DNA of 64,000 nucleotides from an uncultured Acidobacteriia bacterium (GCA_903892565.1 CAITIX010000121.1:1-64000); one strand, 5' to 3'. Counted from the first letter of the stretch, positions 52,155-63,401 are shown. Made by a program: numbers and translations. Notes: generated by a model not told the origin, from the letters alone.

Positions 52155-54629
52155 ATGGCCGAATCCGTCTACGACCACGACCAGATTGAATTGAAATGGC
52201 AGCAGCGCTGGGCCGCGAATCCGGCGCTTTATAAGGCCGACGCCGCCTCCGACGCGTCCGCCGCGCCCAAGTATTACGTTGTCGAAATGTTCCCCTATCC
52301 CAGTGGACGCCTCCACATGGGCCACGTGCGGAACTACTCCATCGGTGATGCGCTCGCGCGTTATATGTGGATGCGCGGCTATAACGTATTGCATCCCATC
52401 GGTTGGGACGCCTTCGGATTACCGGCCGAAAACGCGGCGATCAAACGCAACATGCATCCCCAGGATTGGACGCGCTCCAACATCCAGGAGATGAAGAAGC
52501 AAATGCTGCGCATGGGCTTCGCCTACGATTGGGCCACGGAGATCGCCACGTGCGAGCCCGATTATTATCGCTGGAACCAGTGGCTCTTCCTGAAAATGTT
52601 CGAGCGCGGCTTGGCGTATCGCAAGAAAGCGATGGTCAACTGGTGCCCCGAATGCGCGACGGTGCTGGCCAATGAACAGGTGATCGACGGCTGCTGCTGG
52701 CGTCACGAAACCACGCCCGTGGAGCAACGCGCACTGGAGCAATGGTTCTTCCGCATCACCGAATACGCCGACGAGCTCTTGAAAGACACGTACGACAAGC
52801 TGGAAGGCGGCTGGCCCGAGCGCGTGCTCTCCATGCAGCGCAATTGGATTGGCCGCAGCGAAGGTTCTGAGATCGACTTCGCGATCGAAGGCTCGTCCGA
52901 GAAAATTCGTGTCTTCACTACGCGCGTCGACACCATCTACGGAGCCACCTGCGTGATCCTCGCGCCCGAGCATCCCATCGCGCAAGCGCTGCTCGACGAC
53001 GCAGGCAAGGCCAAGGCCAAGCATTTGATCGACGCCCGCAAGCAACAAGGCCCGGGCGAATTGATCAAAGACGGGGCTCCGACGGGCCACTACGCGATCA
53101 ACCCTTATAGCGGTGAGCGCGTTCCCATCTGGATCGGCAACTTCGTACTGATGGACTACGGCACCGGCGCGATCATGGCCGTCCCCGCGCACGACGAGCG
53201 CGATTTCGATTTCTGCACCACGTTCGGCATCCCAATTCGTTCGGTGATCCGACCCGTGGACGGCGCGTTGGACGAAAATCCGAAAGCGGCGTTCTGCGAC
53301 TACGGCATCACCGAAAAATCAGGCGAGTTCTCCGGCTTGCCCAGTGCCGACGCGCGCCGCAAGATGAACGAATTCGCCGAGGCCAAGGGTTTCGGCAAAG
53401 CGGCCATCACGTTCCGCATCAAGGATTGGGGCGTTTCGCGCCAGCGTTACTGGGGCACGCCGATCCCGATGATCCATTGCCCGAAGTGCGGTCTGGTTCC
53501 CGTGCCCGAAAAAGACCTGCCCGTCACGCTTCCTTATAACGTGAAGTTCACGGGGCGCGGGCGCTCGCCGTTGGCCGAGGTCCCTGAGTTCATGAACGTG
53601 AAGTGCCCCACGTGCGGGGCCGACTCGCAACGCGAAAGCGACACGATGGACACGTTCGTCGATTCGTCCTGGTATTTCTACCGCTACTGCGATCCTCGCA
53701 ACACGAGCGCGCCGTTCGATAGCGCCGCGGTCGCCAAATGGTTCCCGATTGATCAATACATCGGCGGCGTCACGCATGCGATTCTGCACCTGATCTACTC
53801 GCGCTTTTTCACGAAGGTCATGCGCGACCTCGGCCTGATCACGAATTCCGAACCCGCGCAGAATTTGTTCACGCAAGGCATGGTGCTGGGCTCAGACGGC
53901 TCGGCGATGTCGAAATCCAAGGGCAACGTGGTGGATCCCGAAGAAATGGTCGGCAAGTACGGCGCCGATACGTGCCGCTTATTCGTGCTGTTCGCGAATG
54001 CTCCGGAAAAGGACATGCCGTGGATTGAGAGCAGCGTCGGCGGACCGCGACGTTTCTTGGAACGCGTGTGGCGCTTCGTGACGCGAAATGCGGAGCGCAC
54101 TGCCGATGCCGAGTGGGTCGCGGCGGAAGGCAGCTCCGATGCCGACCGGCGCGCCTTGCGCAAGCTGCACCAGACGATCAGTAAAGTGACAGAAGACTTT
54201 GACAATCGCTGGCACTTCAACACGTCGATCGCGGCGTTGATGGAGTTGATGAATCGCCTGTACGAAGACGAAGCGTCCTTGTCGCGCGCGGCGCTCGATC
54301 AGATCCTGCCGAACGTGACGCTGTTGCTCGCGCCGTTCGCTCCGTTCATCGCCGACGAACTGTGGGAGCAACTCGGCCGCACGGGTCCCGCGTTCCGTCA
54401 ACCCTGGCCGCAGTGGGACGCCGAACTTGCCAAAGAAGACCTGCTGGAGATCCCGGTGCAGGTCAACGGCAAGCTGCGCGCAAAAATCATAGTGCCGATT
54501 GGAACTCCGCAAGCGGAGCTCGAGAAACTGGCGCAAGCCGACGCGAAGATCCAACCGCTGCTTGAAGGCAAGACGATCGCCAAGCTGATCGTGGTGCCGG
54601 ATAAATTGGTTAATATTGTGGTGCGGTAG
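52155..54629 (+). CDS. leuS: Leucyl-tRNA synthetase
   Basis: [74 protein letters not shown] (KMSKS). Confidence 0.97.
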   Translation: MAESVYDHDQIELKWQQRWAANPALYKADAASDASAAPKYYVVEMFPYPSGRLHMGHVRNYSIGDALARYMWMRGYNVLHPIGWDAFGLPAENAAIKRNMHPQDWTRSNIQEMKKQMLRMGFAYDWATEIATCEPDYYRWNQWLFLKMFERGLAYRKKAMVNWCPECATVLANEQVIDGCCWRHETTPVEQRALEQWFFRITEYADELLKDTYDKLEGGWPERVLSMQRNWIGRSEGSEIDFAIEGSSEKIRVFTTRVDTIYGATCVILAPEHPIAQALLDDAGKAKAKHLIDARKQQGPGELIKDGAPTGHYAINPYSGERVPIWIGNFVLMDYGTGAIMAVPAHDERDFDFCTTFGIPIRSVIRPVDGALDENPKAAFCDYGITEKSGEFSGLPSADARRKMNEFAEAKGFGKAAITFRIKDWGVSRQRYWGTPIPMIHCPKCGLVPVPEKDLPVTLPYNVKFTGRGRSPLAEVPEFMNVKCPTCGADSQRESDTMDTFVDSSWYFYRYCDPRNTSAPFDSAAVAKWFPIDQYIGGVTHAILHLIYSRFFTKVMRDLGLITNSEPAQNLFTQGMVLGSDGSAMSKSKGNVVDPEEMVGKYGADTCRLFVLFANAPEKDMPWIESSVGGPRRFLERVWRFVTRNAERTADAEWVAAEGSSDADRRALRKLHQTISKVTEDFDNRWHFNTSIAALMELMNRLYEDEASLSRAALDQILPNVTLLLAPFAPFIADELWEQLGRTGPAFRQPWPQWDAELAKEDLLEIPVQVNGKLRAKIIVPIGTPQAELEKLAQADAKIQPLLEGKTIAKLIVVPDKLVNIVVR

Positions 54630-54638
54630 GTCCGCCTT

Positions 54639-55796
54639 ATGCTGCTCAAAGAACTTCAGATCGAGGGCTTCCGGTCACTCAAGTCGGTGACGTGGAAGCC
54701 TGGACGCCTGAACGTTCTCATCGGACCTAACGGCGGCGGGAAATCGAACTTATTGCGGGCATTGGACCTGCTTCGGATAGCTGCTAAGGGTGGCCTTCGC
54801 GACACGATTATCGATATGGGCGGAATGGCGCCTCTGTTATGGGACGGCCGCGCACAGGGCCTCCGCTTCAACACGGGTCTTAGTTATTCAGACAAAATTT
54901 CCCTGAATTACGAACTTGAACTAAGTCGGCTCGGTGCGTTGGGTAGTTACGTTCGTAACCGTGAGCACCTAAGTCGTCTGGATCAAATTACGGGCGTGTC
55001 GTTAGGGCTCCTCGCCCTCAATCCGCTTTTCAACGACGATGCGAATGAAGCCGAGACAAACCTGTCTCAAGTTCTGAGAATCGCGCCGATAAATCCCCCG
55101 GACGATACCGCTCAGATCATCGTAGTTACCCAGGCATTCTTCAGCCAGTGGGCAATTCATTGCGACATGCGCGTTGACCAAGGGTCTGACATGCGCAGTC
55201 CCCCGGTCGCGCGTTCTGAGAACCGCGTACGCGGCGATGGGCAGAACCTTGTCGCCGTCCTCCACACGAACTATACGACCGACCCCGACTTTAGGGACCT
55301 CATTGACAAGGCCATGTCCGCCGCGTTTCCCGACGACTACGACAAATTAGAGTTTCCACCTGTTCCAGCGGCGCATAGCCGGATCGACATGCGGCTGTGG
55401 CGCAAGCACCGCAAACGGCCTGACAGCCCCGCGGATCTCTCCGACGGAACACTTCGATTCTTATTACTAGCGACGATTCTCGGCAGCACCCATCCCGCTC
55501 CGCTGATCGCGATCGACGAACCCGAAGCCGGTCTCCATCCGCGCATGATGTCGATCATCGCGGAAATCGCCGCCAGCGCGGCTATGAAGAGCCAAGTGAT
55601 CTTCTCTACGCATTCACCGCAGTTTCTCGACGCCTTCAGCGATGACCATGACGACTTGCCGGTTGTCACCGTTGTCACGTCTAACGGATCGGAGACGCAA
55701 TTGAAGAACATCGATGGCGAAGAACTGAAACGCTGGGTGGAGGGCTACTCGCTTGGGAAGTTTGCCTTCTCCGGAGAGGCTGAGATCGCCTCGTGA
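54639..55796 (+). CDS. AAA_21/RecF-like ABC-type ATPase
   Basis: LQIEGFRSLKSVTWKPGRLNVLIGPNGGGKSNLLRALDLL (Walker A); LSDGTLRFLLLATIL (signature); PLIAIDEPEAGLHPRMM (Walker B); VIFSTHSPQFLD (H-loop). Confidence 0.92.
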   Translation: MLLKELQIEGFRSLKSVTWKPGRLNVLIGPNGGGKSNLLRALDLLRIAAKGGLRDTIIDMGGMAPLLWDGRAQGLRFNTGLSYSDKISLNYELELSRLGALGSYVRNREHLSRLDQITGVSLGLLALNPLFNDDANEAETNLSQVLRIAPINPPDDTAQIIVVTQAFFSQWAIHCDMRVDQGSDMRSPPVARSENRVRGDGQNLVAVLHTNYTTDPDFRDLIDKAMSAAFPDDYDKLEFPPVPAAHSRIDMRLWRKHRKRPDSPADLSDGTLRFLLLATILGSTHPAPLIAIDEPEAGLHPRMMSIIAEIAASAAMKSQVIFSTHSPQFLDAFSDDHDDLPVVTVVTSNGSETQLKNIDGEELKRWVEGYSLGKFAFSGEAEIAS

Positions 55797-56395
55797 AACT
55801 GGCGATCTTCGTCGAGGGGCAAACTGAATATTGCCTCCGCGAGTTCCTGAGCCGTTGGCTCGAACAGCAGCAAATCCGTGGAATTGGAATTAACCTTCGC
55901 CCTTTCAAAGGCGCAGGCGATTACCTGGATGGGATCGAACGCAGTGCGAAACTGGCACTTCAAACGCCGGGCGTTCTAGCCGCCATCGGGATTGTCGATT
56001 TCTACGGCTCGACATTGAAGTATCCGGATGGTCCTGTTGCGACGCAGTATCAATGGGCAAAGCAGCAATTGGAGCGCAAGGTGAATCATCCCAACTTCCG
56101 CCAGCACTTTGCTGTTCACGAAACCGAAGCTTGGCTATTGAGTGACCCCACTGTTTTCCCGGTCGAGATTCGGGGCGATCTTCCTAAGGCACCGCCTGAA
56201 TCCGTCAATCATCAAAATCCGCCGGGGCGTCGACTGAAAAACTTGTACCAGAGAAGGCTCGGCAGAAAGTACAAGAAGCCAATCGAAGGCGCGTCGCTCT
56301 TCCGGAATCTGGATCCCGAGATCGCGTACCAGCGATGTCTGCAGCTACGGCTATTGCTGGACGACGTCTTGGCTCTCGCCACTTCCGCGCGATAG
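55793..56395 (+). CDS. DUF4276-like protein, TOPRIM-type putative nuclease
   Basis: VKLAIFVEGQTEYCLREFLSRWLEQQQI; IGIVDFYGS; HFAVHETEAWLLSDPTVFP; GTG start overlaps the ATPase stop (GTGA). Confidence 0.8.
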   Translation: MKLAIFVEGQTEYCLREFLSRWLEQQQIRGIGINLRPFKGAGDYLDGIERSAKLALQTPGVLAAIGIVDFYGSTLKYPDGPVATQYQWAKQQLERKVNHPNFRQHFAVHETEAWLLSDPTVFPVEIRGDLPKAPPESVNHQNPPGRRLKNLYQRRLGRKYKKPIEGASLFRNLDPEIAYQRCLQLRLLLDDVLALATSAR

Positions 56396-56550
56396 CCCAA
56401 TCGAGCTCCCCCTCGCCGAAGTCTTCGAATAGGACCAGCGGACTACCCCTTTTCGGACAAGAAACACCGCAACTAAGTAAATTAATCTTCCAGTTCAGAA
56501 CAAAAGTAACTTCCTGAGCCCCACCGCGTCCCGATAAGATAGAGGTAGGC

Positions 56551-57294
56551 ATGCTGGCCCCCGGACAATCCGCGACCGCTCTTCCTCCGCTGGCCATTCG
56601 GGCCGTGAACCTCGCGAAGAAATATCGCTCGGGTGACGCTGAACTTGTCGTCTTCCAAAACCTGAACTTAGAAGTAAACGTGGGCGAAAAACTCGCGCTG
56701 GTGGGCGAATCGGGAAGCGGCAAAACAACATTGATGCATCTTTTGGGAGGGTTGGACAGCCCAACAGAGGGTGCGATATACTTCGGGCAGAATGACATCT
56801 GTAAGCTATCGGGGGACCAGTTGTCCGAGTTCCGCAACCGGGAGCTGGGATATGTCTGGCAGATTCAGTCGCTACTTGCCGAATTTACGGCTCTCGAGAA
56901 CGTGATGATGCCCCTGCTGATACGCGGCCAGAGCCGGGACCAGGCAGAGCCTGTATCTCTTGCGCGGCTGGACGAAGTCGGCTTACGCAACCGGGCGTCG
57001 CATCGCGCGGGTGAACTTTCCGGAGGCGAACAACAGCGTGTGGTTCTGGCGCGCGCCCTCACGGGAGATCCCAAGGTTTTGCTGGCCGACGAACCCACCG
57101 GCAGCCTCGATTTTCGCACGGGAGAAATGATCATGAGCCTGCTCGACGACCTGCACCGGTCTCGCAAGCTCACCTCCATTCACGTGACGCACAATTTGAA
57201 TTTCGCGCGCCGGGCCGATCGTGCCGTCGCGTTGCAGCAGGGACAACTGGCACCAGCCAACTTGTCTTCCTCGGAAGGTAGCCATCATGTTTGA
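56551..57294 (+). CDS. ABC transporter ATPase, LolD/MacB-like
   Basis: [73 protein letters not shown]. Confidence 0.9.
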   Translation: MLAPGQSATALPPLAIRAVNLAKKYRSGDAELVVFQNLNLEVNVGEKLALVGESGSGKTTLMHLLGGLDSPTEGAIYFGQNDICKLSGDQLSEFRNRELGYVWQIQSLLAEFTALENVMMPLLIRGQSRDQAEPVSLARLDEVGLRNRASHRAGELSGGEQQRVVLARALTGDPKVLLADEPTGSLDFRTGEMIMSLLDDLHRSRKLTSIHVTHNLNFARRADRAVALQQGQLAPANLSSSEGSHHV

Positions 57295-59773
57295 ACGTTA
57301 TACAGAGAAGGCCCGCCGCGTGATTTTTTTCGCGCGATATGAAGCTAGCCAGTTCGGCAGCCCGTGCATCGAAACCGAGCACCTGTTGCTGGGCTTGCTG
57401 CGCGAGGATAAAGCGCTCGCCAATCGCTTCCTGCGCTCCAGCGCCTCCGTCGATTCCATCCGCAAGCAGATCGAAGCGCACACGACGATGCGCGAGAAAG
57501 TTTCCACCTCCGTCGATCTGCCGCTCAGCCACGAATGCAAACGCGTGCTGGCATACGGCGCGGAAGAAGCCGAACGCCTGAATCACAAGCACATCGGAAC
57601 CGAGCACTTGCTGCTCGGCTTGCTGCGCGAAGAAAAATGTTTCGCCGCCGATATCCTGCATGAACGCGGCCTGCGCCTCTCGCAGGTCCGAGAAGAAATT
57701 GCCCGGACCACTTCCGAAAAGGCCTCTTCGAACCGCCCCAAGGAAAGCTCGCTGCTCAGCGAATTCAGCCGCGATCTCACGCAAGCTGCGATGGACGGAT
57801 CGCTCGATCCGCTGATCGGGCGCGACTATGAGCTCGAGCGCGTCGTGCAGATTCTGTGCCGCCGCACGAAGAACAATCCCGTGCTGATCGGCGAACCGGG
57901 CGTCGGTAAAACGGCCATCGTCGAAGGACTCGCACAGCGCGTGGCCGATGGCGATGTGCCTTCGTTCCTGGCCGATAAACGCATTTTGGCGCTGGATCTT
58001 TCGCTGATCGTCGCCGGAACCAAGTATCGCGGACAGTTCGAAGAGCGCCTGAAGACCATCATGAAAGAGCTGATGGAAAATCAGAACGCCATCATCTTTA
58101 TCGACGAGCTGCATACGCTAGTCGGCGCGGGTTCCGCCGAAGGTTCGCTAGACGCGGCCAATATTTTGAAGCCTGCGCTTTCGCGCGGCGAAATTCAGTG
58201 CATCGGCGCGACCACGCCGGCCGAATATCGCAAGTCCATTGAGAAGGACCGCTCGCTGGAACGCCGCTTCCAAGCCGTGAAGGTTCCGCCTCCGAATGAA
58301 GAGGACGCCACGCGGATTCTATTCGGCATTAAGGAACGCTACGAGAAGTTCCACGCCGTGGCGTATACGGACGAGGCGATTGAGAGCTCGGTGCACGCCT
58401 CCGTGCGCTTTATTCCGGATCGTTTCTTGCCGGATAAGGCCATCGATTTGATCGACGAAGCGGGCGCGCGCGTGAAGCTCCGCCAGACGACGTTGCCGGG
58501 CGACGTGGCCGACGTGCAGAAGCGCATCAAGTTCATCGTGCATCGCATGGAAAACGCCATCGCGAATCACGAGTTCGAAAAGGCTCGCTTCTATTCGGAC
58601 GAAGAACGCAAGGAACGCGAGAACCTGCGCGTGCTGCGTGAAAAATACAACCTGGACGATACATCCACGGGCGTCGTCACCAAAGATGACATTGAAGACG
58701 TCGTAGCGCGCTGGACCGGCGTTCCGATGACGGCGATTAAAGAAGAAGAAGTCGCCAAGCTCCTGCGGATTGAAGAAGAGCTGCACAAGCGCATCATCAG
58801 CCAGGAGAAAGCAATCTCCGCTCTGGCGCGCGCGATTCGCCGCTCGCGTGCGGGCTTGAAATCGCCGAAGCGTCCCGCTGGATCGTTCCTGTTCCTGGGA
58901 CCGACGGGCGTTGGTAAAACCGAAGTCGCCCGCGCACTGGCCGAGTTCCTGTTCGGCAGTGAAAAATCGCTGATCCGTTTCGATATGTCGGAGTTCATGG
59001 AAAAGCACTCCGTATCGAAGTTGATCGGTTCGCCTCCGGGCTACGTAGGTTATGAAGAAGGCGGCCAGCTCACCGAACGCGTGAAGCGCGCGCCGTATTC
59101 CATCATCCTGCTCGACGAAATCGAGAAGGCGCATCCGGATGTGTACAACATCCTGTTGCAGGTGTTTGAAGATGGCCAGTTGACCGACGGACTCGGCAAC
59201 CAGGTGGACTTCAAGAACACCATCATCATCATGACTTCGAATCTGGGAGCTCGTTTCCTGGACAAGAAGAGCCCGATTGGTTTCTCGGGCCACAATACGA
59301 TTCCCGCGAAGGTGGAAGATCAGGTGATGGCCGAAGTGAAGAAGGCCTTCAATCCGGAATTCCTGAATCGTCTGGACGAAGTGATTCTGTTCACGTCGTT
59401 GACCGATGACGATTTGCTCAAGATTGTCCGCCTGCTCACCGACCAGATGAACGTCAATCTGGCGACCAAGCAGATCAAGATTCGCTTGAAGGACGACGCT
59501 GCCAGGTACATTATGGAGAACACGCTGACGGATCGCAGCTACGGCGCGCGTCCTCTGCGGCGTGCCATCCAGAAGTACATTGAGGATCCTCTGAGCGAAG
59601 CTTTGATTCAGGGATCGCTCGCACGCCCCGCCGAATTCGAAGTCTATCTCGGCGAAGGTGGCATCTACTGCCGTCAGTTGGTGGAAGAACCAGTCGGCGC
59701 AGCGACGGGCGATGGCGCTCCCGCAGTGGCCGAGGCTCCGCCTCCGGGTATTCCGCTGTACATGTTCAACTAG
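57287..59773 (+). CDS. clpC: ATP-dependent Clp protease ATP-binding subunit ClpC
   Basis: [41 protein letters not shown] (Clp_N); two AAA+ modules [10 protein letters not shown] and [20 protein letters not shown]. Confidence 0.95.
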   Translation: MFERYTEKARRVIFFARYEASQFGSPCIETEHLLLGLLREDKALANRFLRSSASVDSIRKQIEAHTTMREKVSTSVDLPLSHECKRVLAYGAEEAERLNHKHIGTEHLLLGLLREEKCFAADILHERGLRLSQVREEIARTTSEKASSNRPKESSLLSEFSRDLTQAAMDGSLDPLIGRDYELERVVQILCRRTKNNPVLIGEPGVGKTAIVEGLAQRVADGDVPSFLADKRILALDLSLIVAGTKYRGQFEERLKTIMKELMENQNAIIFIDELHTLVGAGSAEGSLDAANILKPALSRGEIQCIGATTPAEYRKSIEKDRSLERRFQAVKVPPPNEEDATRILFGIKERYEKFHAVAYTDEAIESSVHASVRFIPDRFLPDKAIDLIDEAGARVKLRQTTLPGDVADVQKRIKFIVHRMENAIANHEFEKARFYSDEERKERENLRVLREKYNLDDTSTGVVTKDDIEDVVARWTGVPMTAIKEEEVAKLLRIEEELHKRIISQEKAISALARAIRRSRAGLKSPKRPAGSFLFLGPTGVGKTEVARALAEFLFGSEKSLIRFDMSEFMEKHSVSKLIGSPPGYVGYEEGGQLTERVKRAPYSIILLDEIEKAHPDVYNILLQVFEDGQLTDGLGNQVDFKNTIIIMTSNLGARFLDKKSPIGFSGHNTIPAKVEDQVMAEVKKAFNPEFLNRLDEVILFTSLTDDDLLKIVRLLTDQMNVNLATKQIKIRLKDDAARYIMENTLTDRSYGARPLRRAIQKYIEDPLSEALIQGSLARPAEFEVYLGEGGIYCRQLVEEPVGAATGDGAPAVAEAPPPGIPLYMFN

Positions 59774-59820
59774 ACGCTCCTTGAGCCCCATGCGCCAGCG
59801 TGGGGCTTACAAAAAGCCAG

Positions 59821-59852
59821 CCCCAGGCGTAACAGCTTGGGGCTTTTTCTTT
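59821..59852 (+). terminator. Rho-independent terminator after clpC
   Basis: ccccaggcgtaacagcttgggg followed by CTTTTTCTTTT. Confidence 0.8.
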
Positions 59853-59861
59853 TACTTGCGC

Positions 59862-60038
59862 CCGTCCGCTCCGTCACGGTCGCGGTTCCGTGCTGGTTTT
59901 GCGATCAGGCCAGTATTCAGCACCGAACCGCGACCGTGAGGAAGCGGACAGCAAAATAAAGTTTTCTTTGCGACAGGCCACGAGCACCGAACCGCGACCG
60001 TGAAGGAGGGGACAATCTCACGTTCTCGCTGCGGCAAT
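59862..60038. repeat. REP/BIME-like cluster, three units
   Basis: gtccgctccgtcacggtcgcggttccgtgctg (inverted), then caccgaaccgcgaccgtgaggaagcggacag and caccgaaccgcgaccgtgaaggaggggaca. Confidence 0.87.
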
Positions 60039-60784
60039 CAACCGTGGCCGAGGTACAAGGCGCTCAGCGCGAGACTGAAGATCGGCGAAAAAATCGGGTT
60101 GAAGATCCACCAGGCAAGCAAAAGCCCCAGCATGCTGTAGGAGCGGATGCGCATCCCGAAATTCTGGAAGGCGCGCGCGCCGGATTCCGGGAGGAGCAAG
60201 CCGACAGCTCCGAAGCCGTCCATGGGAGGAAGCGGCAGCAGATTGAAAACGCCGAGCAGCAGATTGAGGGAAAAGCCAACGCTCAAGAGAGTGGCGACGG
60301 CTTCGAGCGCTCCCGGTTCCGCGGCGACAACCAAGTGCGTGAAGCCGATGGATTGCGGCGCTTGTAAGGCTCCCGTGAAGATGCCGATGCGAATGCCGAT
60401 GCCCGCAAGAATCACTAGAGTAAGATTGGCTGCGGGTCCGGCAAGCGACATCCAGGCGGCGCGGCGGGGATACTGCATCGCCCACTGCGGATTATAGGGC
60501 GCGCTGGCCCAGCCCATCATCCAGCCGCCCATGGCGAAGGACATGATCGGGAACACAACCATGCCGAAGGGTTCGCGGCGGATGTGCGGAATGGGATCGA
60601 GCGAGACTTGTCCGCCTTGCGCCGCCGTGAGATCGCCACCGAGTTTCGCGACGAGCGCGTGCGCGGCTTCATGGCACGTGGTGGAGAAAAGAAACACGAC
60701 GTACCAGACCAGGCCGAGCAAAAGCATATCGGCGTTCATGAAAGCGAAGTTCCTCCTGTGATTTGAATCTTGAGTGTAGTACAT
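60038..60784 (-). CDS. M50 (site-2 protease) family metallopeptidase; start perhaps near 60739
   Basis: VVFLFSTTCHEAAHALVAKLGGD (HExxH); SLAGPAANLTLVILAGIGI; FNLLPLPPMDGFGAV. Confidence 0.87.
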   Translation of the reverse strand: MYYTQDSNHRRNFAFMNADMLLLGLVWYVVFLFSTTCHEAAHALVAKLGGDLTAAQGGQVSLDPIPHIRREPFGMVVFPIMSFAMGGWMMGWASAPYNPQWAMQYPRRAAWMSLAGPAANLTLVILAGIGIRIGIFTGALQAPQSIGFTHLVVAAEPGALEAVATLLSVGFSLNLLLGVFNLLPLPPMDGFGAVGLLLPESGARAFQNFGMRIRSYSMLGLLLAWWIFNPIFSPIFSLALSALYLGHG

Positions 60785-61629
60785 GGGTGCGGGAGATGAC
60801 GAAAAGGAGGAGACAGGAGTCAGAAGTCAGGAGTCAGAATTGCGGACGCCAACCGCGATCGTGGCAACGAACCATATCGGACCCGAGCCGCGACCCCTTC
60901 GATCAAGCGATGGGGAGCGGTCTAGCGCCGACGAAACAGCAGATCCCTCGACTTCGCTCGGGATGACAAAGCGGAAACTCTGAAGACACTACGGCCGAAC
61001 GGAGGGGTGGAACGCTGCGGACGGCTAGGGCGCGTTTCACAACGGGCTCTAGCCGCCGATGATTTGAGCGGATCTGGCGGGGATTCCAGGCTCGTAGAAT
61101 AGAAACCTGCATCGCTCCGATTCAATCACTGCTCTCTGATGACCGAGGGGAGAGGCGATCGCGCTGCGTCGCTTTGTGTCCACTTTGAACCGCGCACAAC
61201 GCTTACGCTGTGCGCTCCTTGCGGAACCCCGTGCAACGTTCCCGCTGCACGTTGGGAACTCAGTGAATGCCTGGTGTCACCCAGACTCCCAAGGGCGTTT
61301 CGAAATCGATTTCGAGCTCTCTCGTCGCCAATGTCCGTATAGTCACCGCACGCAAGGCTTCAAGGGCCTCCGAGAGATCAGCATCACTAAAGTTTGGATC
61401 GCGCACAACGCATTCGCTGTGCGCTTTCCTGCAACGCTTGCTGGCCAGCAAGAAAACTTGTTACGAGGGCAGGATAGCGGGGATTGCGCAGAGTTGCGGG
61501 TGATTTGAAGCGGGAAAGGGTTGAGGGGACGGGGAAAAGGAGTCAGCAGACAGGAGTCAGGAGCCAGAATGACGGTGGTGCGGAAATTGTTTTAAGCCCC
61601 AAGCTGAGACTGTACGCGACAGGCCGATC

Positions 61630-62286
61630 TTACTGCCCGGGCTTCTCTCGATTCTCCGCTGGCTTCTTGGGCCGAACTACAGGATCGCTGATCGACTTGA
61701 TAACAAGTTCTGCGGGATAGATGCTTAAGTGGCCGTATCCACCACCCATCATCGGACCCGAAGGGCTGCGGCCGATGTCGTAACGATCCCTCATGCGAAG
61801 CATGCCCGTCACTGTAACGTAGACATCTACATCCGAATAGTATTTCGCCAGCTCTGTTCCTGCGACCTTAGGCAGTATCGCGCGTTGTCGGTCTATCTCG
61901 GCGAAGGCTCTGGTCATGGAGTCTTTATCGGTGACAAACAGCGCGGGGGCTTCTCCCCTGGGATTGTTACTCGAATCCGCGAGGTTAACCGCAGTCGGCC
62001 AGATATACTCCGAGAAGACCTCCGGGGTGCCCGGTAACGTGGGTAGAGTCTGATACTTCGTGATGAATTTGCTGTCGCAACTGCCCCCGATAGCGAAGAT
62101 CTCCATGCCCCGATACATTAGTCCCCTCACGGAAACAGTTTTTCCGGCGTAGGATCTAAGATTCTTGAATAGATCGCAGATCGAGAGCGTTTCTGGGCTT
62201 GCTTCTTGCGCGCGCAAGGAGCCTGCTCCTGCGATTCCGCAAAACAGAATCGTAAGGTAACAGTGGGCTCGTGAAATGCGCTGCAC
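61630..62286 (-). CDS. Secreted hypothetical protein
   Basis: Signal peptide; SICDLFKNLRSYAGKTVSVRGLMYRGMEIFAIGGSCDSKFITKYQTLP (OB-like wording). Confidence 0.72.
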   Translation of the reverse strand: MQRISRAHCYLTILFCGIAGAGSLRAQEASPETLSICDLFKNLRSYAGKTVSVRGLMYRGMEIFAIGGSCDSKFITKYQTLPTLPGTPEVFSEYIWPTAVNLADSSNNPRGEAPALFVTDKDSMTRAFAEIDRQRAILPKVAGTELAKYYSDVDVYVTVTGMLRMRDRYDIGRSPSGPMMGGGYGHLSIYPAELVIKSISDPVVRPKKPAENREKPGQ

Positions 62287-62297
62287 GTTGGCTCCTT

Positions 62298-63170
62298 CTA
62301 TCCTTTTCCCGCCGTGGCTGGCGGGAACGCGATGCCGGCGGTGGTGAAGGCTTGGTTCACGCGACGATTGAGCTCCCAGCCGACTTTATCCTGGCGCGAG
62401 GCTTGGGTGCGGATGCGGGCGCGGATGACGGGGCCTCGGTCCCCGAGGCGATCCACGCCCATTACTTCCATGGGCGCGAGGATCATGGGGCCGATGTTGC
62501 CGTCGTGGGAGAGCTCGAGACCCATGTCTTCGACTATTTTCAATGCCCGATCGACGTCGGCTCCGTAGGCGATGGTCACTTGGAACAAGTAGTAGGCGTA
62601 TTCGCGCGTGGTGTTCGAAAGCGTGTTGATCAGACCGTTGGAGATGATATGCACGGCTCCGCTTTCGCCGCGCAGAACGGTGGTGCGCAAGTTGATCTCT
62701 TCCACCGAGCCATGGATTCCGTTTATGACGACGAAATCGCCAATGCGGATTTGATCTTCGAGCAGAAGGAGCAGGCCGCCGAGCCAATCCTTGATGAGCG
62801 CCTGTGCGCCGAGGCCGACGGCTAATCCGGCGACGCCGAATCCGGCGAGGATCGGCTGTATATTGAACGACAGCTCGTGCAGGGCCATCACGACGGCGAT
62901 CAGCCAGATGAGGAGAGCCGCGAGTTTTGAGAGCGTGGCGATGGCCGTGGCGGCGCGCTTTTCGAGCTCGATGTGAGGCTCGTTGCGATGGTCCATTTCG
63001 CGGAGGGCGTAGGTGCGGAGGCGTCCTAACAGACGGCGCGCGAGCAGGGTGGCGAGCCAAGCTCCGGCAATGATGATGGCGACGCGGGCTCCTTTTTCGG
63101 CGACGGGCACCCAGCGCTCGAGGCGCGCCCATTCTAAGCCGGCTTCGTGTGAGATTTGCACTAGAAACAT
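62298..63170 (-). CDS. MscS-type mechanosensitive channel
   Basis: FNIQPILAGFGVAGLAVGLGAQALIKDWLGGLLLLLEDQIRIGDFVVINGIHGSVEEINLRTTVLRGESGAVHIISNGLI. Confidence 0.92.
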   Translation of the reverse strand: MFLVQISHEAGLEWARLERWVPVAEKGARVAIIIAGAWLATLLARRLLGRLRTYALREMDHRNEPHIELEKRAATAIATLSKLAALLIWLIAVVMALHELSFNIQPILAGFGVAGLAVGLGAQALIKDWLGGLLLLLEDQIRIGDFVVINGIHGSVEEINLRTTVLRGESGAVHIISNGLINTLSNTTREYAYYLFQVTIAYGADVDRALKIVEDMGLELSHDGNIGPMILAPMEVMGVDRLGDRGPVIRARIRTQASRQDKVGWELNRRVNQAFTTAGIAFPPATAGKG

Positions 63171-63228
63171 GATGCGACAAAACGGGGGGAGAGAGGAAGG
63201 AGACAGGAGTCAGGAGTTAGAAATCAAC

Positions 63229-63315
63229 GATGGTCCGCTCCCTGACGGTCGCGGTTCGGTGCTCGAGAGAGCGAAATCTGCTTTGTTACTTGCGGTCGCG
63301 GTTCGGTGCTGGTTG
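63229..63315 (-). repeat. REP-like elements, two same-direction units
   Basis: gtccgctccctgacggtcgcggttcggtgctcg and acttgcggtcgcggttcggtgctgg. Confidence 0.82.
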
Positions 63316-63401
63316 TTGGTCGCCCCAGGCTTTGTTGGCCCGACGCTGACGCAGGGGGCTCCTCGGGAAGTCGTGTGGGGGCGTGATGCTAAAATGAATC
63401 C

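Noticed and set aside
58319-59791. 490-aa ORF antisense to clpC
   Set aside because: Shadow ORF; the plus strand is an unambiguous ClpC.
60903-61125. Short ORFs such as LCHPERSRGI... / SSRAKSRDLLF
   Set aside because: Known type of false ORF produced by a dispersed hairpin repeat.
61260-61451. 63-aa minus-strand ORF with VRDPNFSDADLSEALEALRAVTIRTLATRELEIDFETPLGVWVTPGIH
   Set aside because: Looks partly protein-like but is too short and interrupted to call; might be a decayed gene fragment.
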